From positions 1 to 9,467 of the forward strand of contig JAAZHF010000249.1 in assembly GCA_012510865.1 (NCBI GenBank): 9,467 nt of DNA. The letters run 5' to 3'. The notes below the pieces were generated by a model that was not told the DNA's origin, did no database searches, and worked only from the letters and a program-made list of their open reading frames with translations. The DNA comes from Gammaproteobacteria bacterium. GTDB taxonomy: Bacteria; Pseudomonadota; Gammaproteobacteria; Xanthomonadales; Xanthomonadaceae. A program made the translations under genes and the position numbers. Shown piece by piece: positions 6,469-9,467 of this stretch (positions within the stretch are counted from its first letter, which is position 1; each line of letters starts with the position of its first letter).

Positions 6469-7941
6469 ATGGATGCGGCGACCTTCCAGCGGCTGGCGGC
6501 CGCCGGGCATACGCGCATCCCGGTGGTGCGCGAAACGCTGTCGGACCTCGATACGCCGCTTTCCGTCTACCTGAAGCTGGCCGACGGGCCGCACAGCTGC
6601 CTGTTCGAGTCGGTCGAGGGCGGCGAACGCTTCGGGCGCTACTCGATCATCGGCCTGCCGGCGACCCGGGTCCACGAGTTCCGCGGCCACCGCTACCTGC
6701 TGCGCGAGAACGGCGAGGTGGTCGAGGAGCGCGAGGTCGCCGATCCCTTCGCCGAGGTCGAGCGGCTGCGCGCCGCGCAGTCGGTGCCGGAGGTCGAGGG
6801 GCTTCCGGGCTTCAGCGGCGGCCTGGTGGGCTGGTTCGGCTTCGAGTCGATCGGCTACATCGAACCGCGGCTGGCGCAGGGCGCGCCCCCGGACGCGATC
6901 GGCACGCCCGACATCCTGCTGATGCAGTGCGACGAGCTGGCGGTGTTCGACGGCCTCAAGGGCCGGTTGTACCTGGTGGTGCACGCGGACCCGCGCGAAG
7001 CACAGGCGCTGGCGCGCGCGCAGCGGCGGCTGGATGCGCTGGTGCACCGCCTGCGCCAGGCCGGCGCAGGCTATCCGGAGACCCTGCAGCCGGCGGCGCT
7101 GGACGAGGGGGATTTCGTGTCCGGCTTCACCCGCGAAGGCTTCGTCGACGCGGTGGCGAAGGTGAAGGAGTACATCGCCGCCGGGGACGTGTTCCAGGTG
7201 GTGCTGTCGCAGCGGCTGTCGGTGCCGTTCCAGGCGAGGCCGGTGGACGTGTACCGCGCGCTGCGGGCGCTCAATCCCTCGCCCTACATGTATTTCCTCG
7301 ACGTCGGCGACACCCAGGTCGTCGGCAGCTCGCCGGAGATCCTGGTCCGCATGCAGGGCGGCGAGGTCACCGTGCGGCCGATCGCGGGCACGCGTCCGCG
7401 CGGCGCCACCCACGCCGAGGACATGGCGCTGGAGGCCGAGCTGCTGGCCGATCCCAAGGAGCGCGCCGAACACCTGATGCTGATCGACCTCGGCCGCAAC
7501 GACGTCGGCCACGTCGCGAAGCCGGGCACGGTCGAGATGGGCGAGCAGTTCGTGGTCGAACGCTACAGCCACGTCATGCACATCGTGAGCGAGGTGACGG
7601 GACGCGTGCGCGACGGGCTGTCCTATGCCGACGTGCTGCGCGCCACCTTCCCCGCGGGCACCGTCAGCGGTGCGCCGAAGGTCCGCGCCCTCGAGATCAT
7701 CCGCGAGCTGGAGCCGACGCGACGCAACGTCTATGCCGGGAGCATCGGTTACATCGGCTGGAACGGCGACGCCGACATGGCGATCGCGATCCGCACCGCC
7801 GTGATCCAGGAGGGCCTGTTGCACGTGCAGGCGGGCGCGGGCATCGTCTTCGATTCCGACCCGGTGAAGGAGTGGGAGGAGACGATGAGCAAGGGACGCG
7901 CCCTGTTCCGCGCGGTTGCGCAGGCGGCCGGGGGACTGTGA
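6469..7941 (+). CDS. trpE: Anthranilate synthase component I
   Basis: TrpE makes anthranilate from chorismate, using ammonia passed from the glutaminase subunit TrpG; this is the first committed step of tryptophan synthesis. The 490-residue product has the expected length. The feedback tryptophan site is represented by LFES (45-48) and NPSPYMYFLD (269-278), which argues for TrpE over PabB. The chorismate-binding half carries GTRPRG (307-312), AEHLMLIDLGRNDVG with H335, GTVSGAPKVRALEI, and PTRRNVYAGSIGYIGWNGD. The metal-binding VKEWEET lies near the C-terminus. The start at 6469 lies 4 bases after the rpe stop, with GGTGA just upstream as a weak ribosome binding site. I saw no attenuator or leader peptide in the 4-base gap. 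trpG does not follow: the next gene, overlapping by 4 bases, is an exported ClpP-fold protein. Feedback sensitivity is inferred from the motifs. Confidence 0.97.
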   Translation: MDAATFQRLAAAGHTRIPVVRETLSDLDTPLSVYLKLADGPHSCLFESVEGGERFGRYSIIGLPATRVHEFRGHRYLLRENGEVVEEREVADPFAEVERLRAAQSVPEVEGLPGFSGGLVGWFGFESIGYIEPRLAQGAPPDAIGTPDILLMQCDELAVFDGLKGRLYLVVHADPREAQALARAQRRLDALVHRLRQAGAGYPETLQPAALDEGDFVSGFTREGFVDAVAKVKEYIAAGDVFQVVLSQRLSVPFQARPVDVYRALRALNPSPYMYFLDVGDTQVVGSSPEILVRMQGGEVTVRPIAGTRPRGATHAEDMALEAELLADPKERAEHLMLIDLGRNDVGHVAKPGTVEMGEQFVVERYSHVMHIVSEVTGRVRDGLSYADVLRATFPAGTVSGAPKVRALEIIRELEPTRRNVYAGSIGYIGWNGDADMAIAIRTAVIQEGLLHVQAGAGIVFDSDPVKEWEETMSKGRALFRAVAQAAGGL

Positions 7942-8717
7942 TCGGGCGGGCCGCGATCGGGCTGCTCCTGGCCGGCGTGGCGCTGACCGCGCCGGCCGCC
8001 CTTGCCGGCGACGCGCGGCAGGAACGGCCGGACGCCGCTGCGGACGTTCACCACGACGCCTGGGCGGAAACCACGGTGAGGACCCGCGGCCCCGCCCTGC
8101 TGTTCACCGGGCGGATCAGCCCCGAATCGGTCGCCCGCGCCCGCGGCCTCCTCGACGCCTCGCCCCAGGTCCGCGAGGTGGTCATCGAATCCCCCGGCGG
8201 GGACGTCGGCGCCGGCATGGACTTCGGCGAGATGATCCTCGCGCGCGGGCTCGACGTCCGCGTGGCCGGATGGGGGTGCATGTCCTCCTGCGCGAACTAT
8301 GTCTTCCCCGCCGGCCGCAGGAAGACGATCGAGGCCGGCAGCCTGGTGCTCTGGCATGGTTCGATGCTGCAGGAAGGGCTGCTGGAAAGCTTCGATCTCT
8401 CGAAGGTGAAGCGCCCCTTCGATCGCCCGCTGAACCGGCGGGAACGGCGGATGGTCCTGCGCACCCTGCGCGCGGATTTCCACTTCCTGTCCGGGCGGCA
8501 GGAGCGCTTCTACGAGCGCCTGGGCGTGGACGCCGCGATCACCGTCATCGGCCAGCGCCAGGGCTGCGGGTGCAACTGGACGCTCGCGGTGGAGGACATG
8601 GCCGGCTTCGGCCTGCGCGAGGTCTCCGCGCCCGCGGATTACGCAGCGCCGGGCTATGGGGTCGCGCCGTGGGACTGGCAGCTCGTCCGGGCCAGCGGCG
8701 GGGCGGGACGCGGCTGA
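7938..8717 (+). CDS. Exported ClpP/crotonase-fold protein of unknown function
   Basis: The 259-residue product starts at GTG 7938, which overlaps the trpE stop codon (GTGA), so translation is probably coupled. Residues 1-23 look like a Sec signal peptide: R4, a hydrophobic core (IGLLLAGVALTAP), and an ALA-GD cleavage site after A23. The mature part resembles periplasmic ClpP-fold proteins (COG3904-like). It has SPGGD at 85-89, CMSSC at 114-118 holding the likely nucleophile S116 or S117, then PAG and WHG with H140. The serine-to-histidine spacing is close to ClpP's S97/H122. The mature protein has exactly four cysteines, C114, C118, C210 and C212, that could form two disulfides. The C-terminal third is not recognised. 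It could be a periplasmic peptidase or a non-catalytic relative. No substrate or link to tryptophan synthesis is known to me. The start is supported by the signal peptide and a GGGGGA stretch just upstream. Confidence 0.85.
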   Translation: MIGRAAIGLLLAGVALTAPAALAGDARQERPDAAADVHHDAWAETTVRTRGPALLFTGRISPESVARARGLLDASPQVREVVIESPGGDVGAGMDFGEMILARGLDVRVAGWGCMSSCANYVFPAGRRKTIEAGSLVLWHGSMLQEGLLESFDLSKVKRPFDRPLNRRERRMVLRTLRADFHFLSGRQERFYERLGVDAAITVIGQRQGCGCNWTLAVEDMAGFGLREVSAPADYAAPGYGVAPWDWQLVRASGGAGRG

Positions 8718-8720
8718 TCG

Positions 8721-8732
8721 CCCCGTGCGGGG
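8721..8732. repeat. Short GC inverted repeat between convergent genes
   Basis: CCCC at 8721-8724 pairs with GGGG at 8729-8732 around GTGC, in the 16-bp gap between the stops of the ClpP-fold gene and the ctaG-like gene. There is no T-tract of useful length on either strand. It could help end both transcripts, but such a 4-bp stem is expected by chance in GC-rich DNA. Confidence 0.2.
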
Positions 8733-8733
8733 T

Positions 8734-9467
8734 TCAGGTCGCCCGCGACCGGCGCCGGGCGAGCCTCACGAAGCCCTGCCACAGCAGCCACAGCGCGCCG
8801 GCGAGGTAGGGGATGCAGCTGGGCACCCACATCAGCACGCCGGCCAGCTGCTGGTCGGCCATCACGTCCAGGCCCAGCTGCGGCGCGCGTCGGGCGTAGA
8901 CGTCGTAGAGCGGCCGCGTCGAGAACGTCAGCAGCGCGCCGAGGAAGCCCATCTGCATCATCACGGCGACCATCGCCACCACGCCGGCCCCGGCCCCGAC
9001 GTGCGGGTCGCGGATGCGTTTCCACATCGCCGCCCACAGCCACAGGCCCGAGGCGAGGAAGCTGCCGTGCATCAGCCAGTGCACCGGATCGCTGCGCAGC
9101 GCGGCCGTGGTGGCCGCGGGCAGGTGCCAGGCGCACAGCACGACGCCGTGCACGATCGATGCGCCGGTCAGCGAGCCTGCGGCGCGCAGTGACGCGGCGG
9201 CCGGCAGGCGGTGCAGCCATCGCGCGAGGCCCGCGGGGAGCGCATGCGCGGCGACCGCCAGCGGCTGGCCGGCCAGCAGCAGTGGCGGCACGAAGGCGAT
9301 CAGCAGCATGTGCTGGGCGATGTGCGCGGCCAGCGACCATTCGCCGTAGGCGTCGAGCGGCCAGGTGGTGGCGAACAGGAGCACCGCGACGCCGGCGCCC
9401 GCGGCGGTGGCCCCGGCCGCGCCGACCCCGGCACCGACGCCCGCGCGTCCCCAAAGTCTTCGGAGGC
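8734..9467 (-). CDS. ctaG: Caa3-type cytochrome c oxidase assembly factor, CtaG family (N-terminus beyond the window)
   Basis: This is a multi-pass membrane protein of the Caa3_CtaG family, thought to help build cytochrome c oxidase, probably at its copper sites. About 244 codons are visible, ending in TGA (8734-8736). Family features in order are a first membrane segment, WPLDAYGEWSLAAHIAQHML, FVPPLLLAGQP, VHGVVLCAWHLP, VHWLMHGSFLASGLWLW, a hydrophobic stretch with MMQMGFLGALLTF, and DQQLAGVLMWVPSCIPYLAG. A basic tail (RLARRRSRAT) closes the protein. The conserved histidines in AH-x2-QH, HG-x6-WH and H-x3-HGSF are all present. The frame stays open to the right edge as LRRLWGRAGVGAGVG. The only in-frame start, GTG at 9384, would cut into the first membrane segment, so the true start lies outside the window. 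It differs from the unrelated CtaG/Cox11 copper chaperone of the same name. Confidence 0.9.
   Translation of the reverse strand, partial: LRRLWGRAGVGAGVGAAGATAAGAGVAVLLFATTWPLDAYGEWSLAAHIAQHMLLIAFVPPLLLAGQPLAVAAHALPAGLARWLHRLPAAASLRAAGSLTGASIVHGVVLCAWHLPAATTAALRSDPVHWLMHGSFLASGLWLWAAMWKRIRDPHVGAGAGVVAMVAVMMQMGFLGALLTFSTRPLYDVYARRAPQLGLDVMADQQLAGVLMWVPSCIPYLAGALWLLWQGFVRLARRRSRAT

Noticed and set aside
1..9467. Mobile elements, CRISPR arrays, tRNA/rRNA genes, prophage or defence genes
   Set aside because: I found no transposase, integrase, regularly spaced repeats, tRNA-like folds or defence motifs; all space beyond short gaps is taken by recognised genes.

Overview
The window is a compact, very GC-rich (about 70% by eye) stretch of bacterial chromosome that carries housekeeping genes almost wall to wall. 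The families present (GlnE, a long-form PurC, a DjlA-like J-domain protein, Rpe, TrpE, Caa3-type CtaG), the codon bias, and the (C/T)ANAAT -10 boxes lying just upstream of ATG codons fit a gammaproteobacterium of the Xanthomonadaceae/Lysobacteraceae type (Lysobacter, Luteimonas and relatives). This placement is inferred from the sequence and was not tested by a search.

Layout. (1) Bases 2-1378, + strand: the 3' part of an FAD-dependent phytoene-dehydrogenase-like oxidoreductase; its start lies before the window. (2) Bases 1379-1563: the only sizeable gap, holding a strong intrinsic terminator at 1477-1512 and a possible promoter at 1405-1432 that could make a ~75-nt small RNA. (3) Bases 1564-4359, + strand: glnE, which reversibly adenylylates glutamine synthetase. 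(4) Bases 4376-5341, - strand: purC, convergent with glnE across a 16-bp gap rich in inverted repeats. (5) Bases 5342-5418: a 77-bp divergent promoter region. (6) Bases 5419-5748, + strand: a small membrane-anchored J-domain protein resembling DjlA without its central domain. (7) Bases 5781-6464 and 6469-7941, + strand: rpe and trpE, 4 bases apart. (8) Bases 7938-8717, + strand: an exported ClpP-fold protein whose GTG start overlaps the trpE stop codon. (9) Bases 8734-9467, - strand: a Caa3_CtaG-type cytochrome oxidase assembly protein, running off the right edge.

How the genes fit together. The J-domain gene, rpe, trpE and the ClpP-fold gene form one rightward run with gaps of 32 bases, 4 bases and a 4-base overlap, so they are probably a transcription unit with an internal promoter ahead of rpe. 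Rpe belongs to the pentose phosphate pathway and TrpE starts tryptophan synthesis. The link of the ClpP-fold protein to either is unknown. GlnE and PurC are separate nitrogen and purine functions.

I see no mobile element, CRISPR array, tRNA or rRNA, phage gene or defence island. Nothing here amounts to a clear new system. The items most worth checking are the candidate small RNA, the exported ClpP-fold protein coupled to trpE, the minimal DjlA-like protein, and the apparently leaderless promoters.
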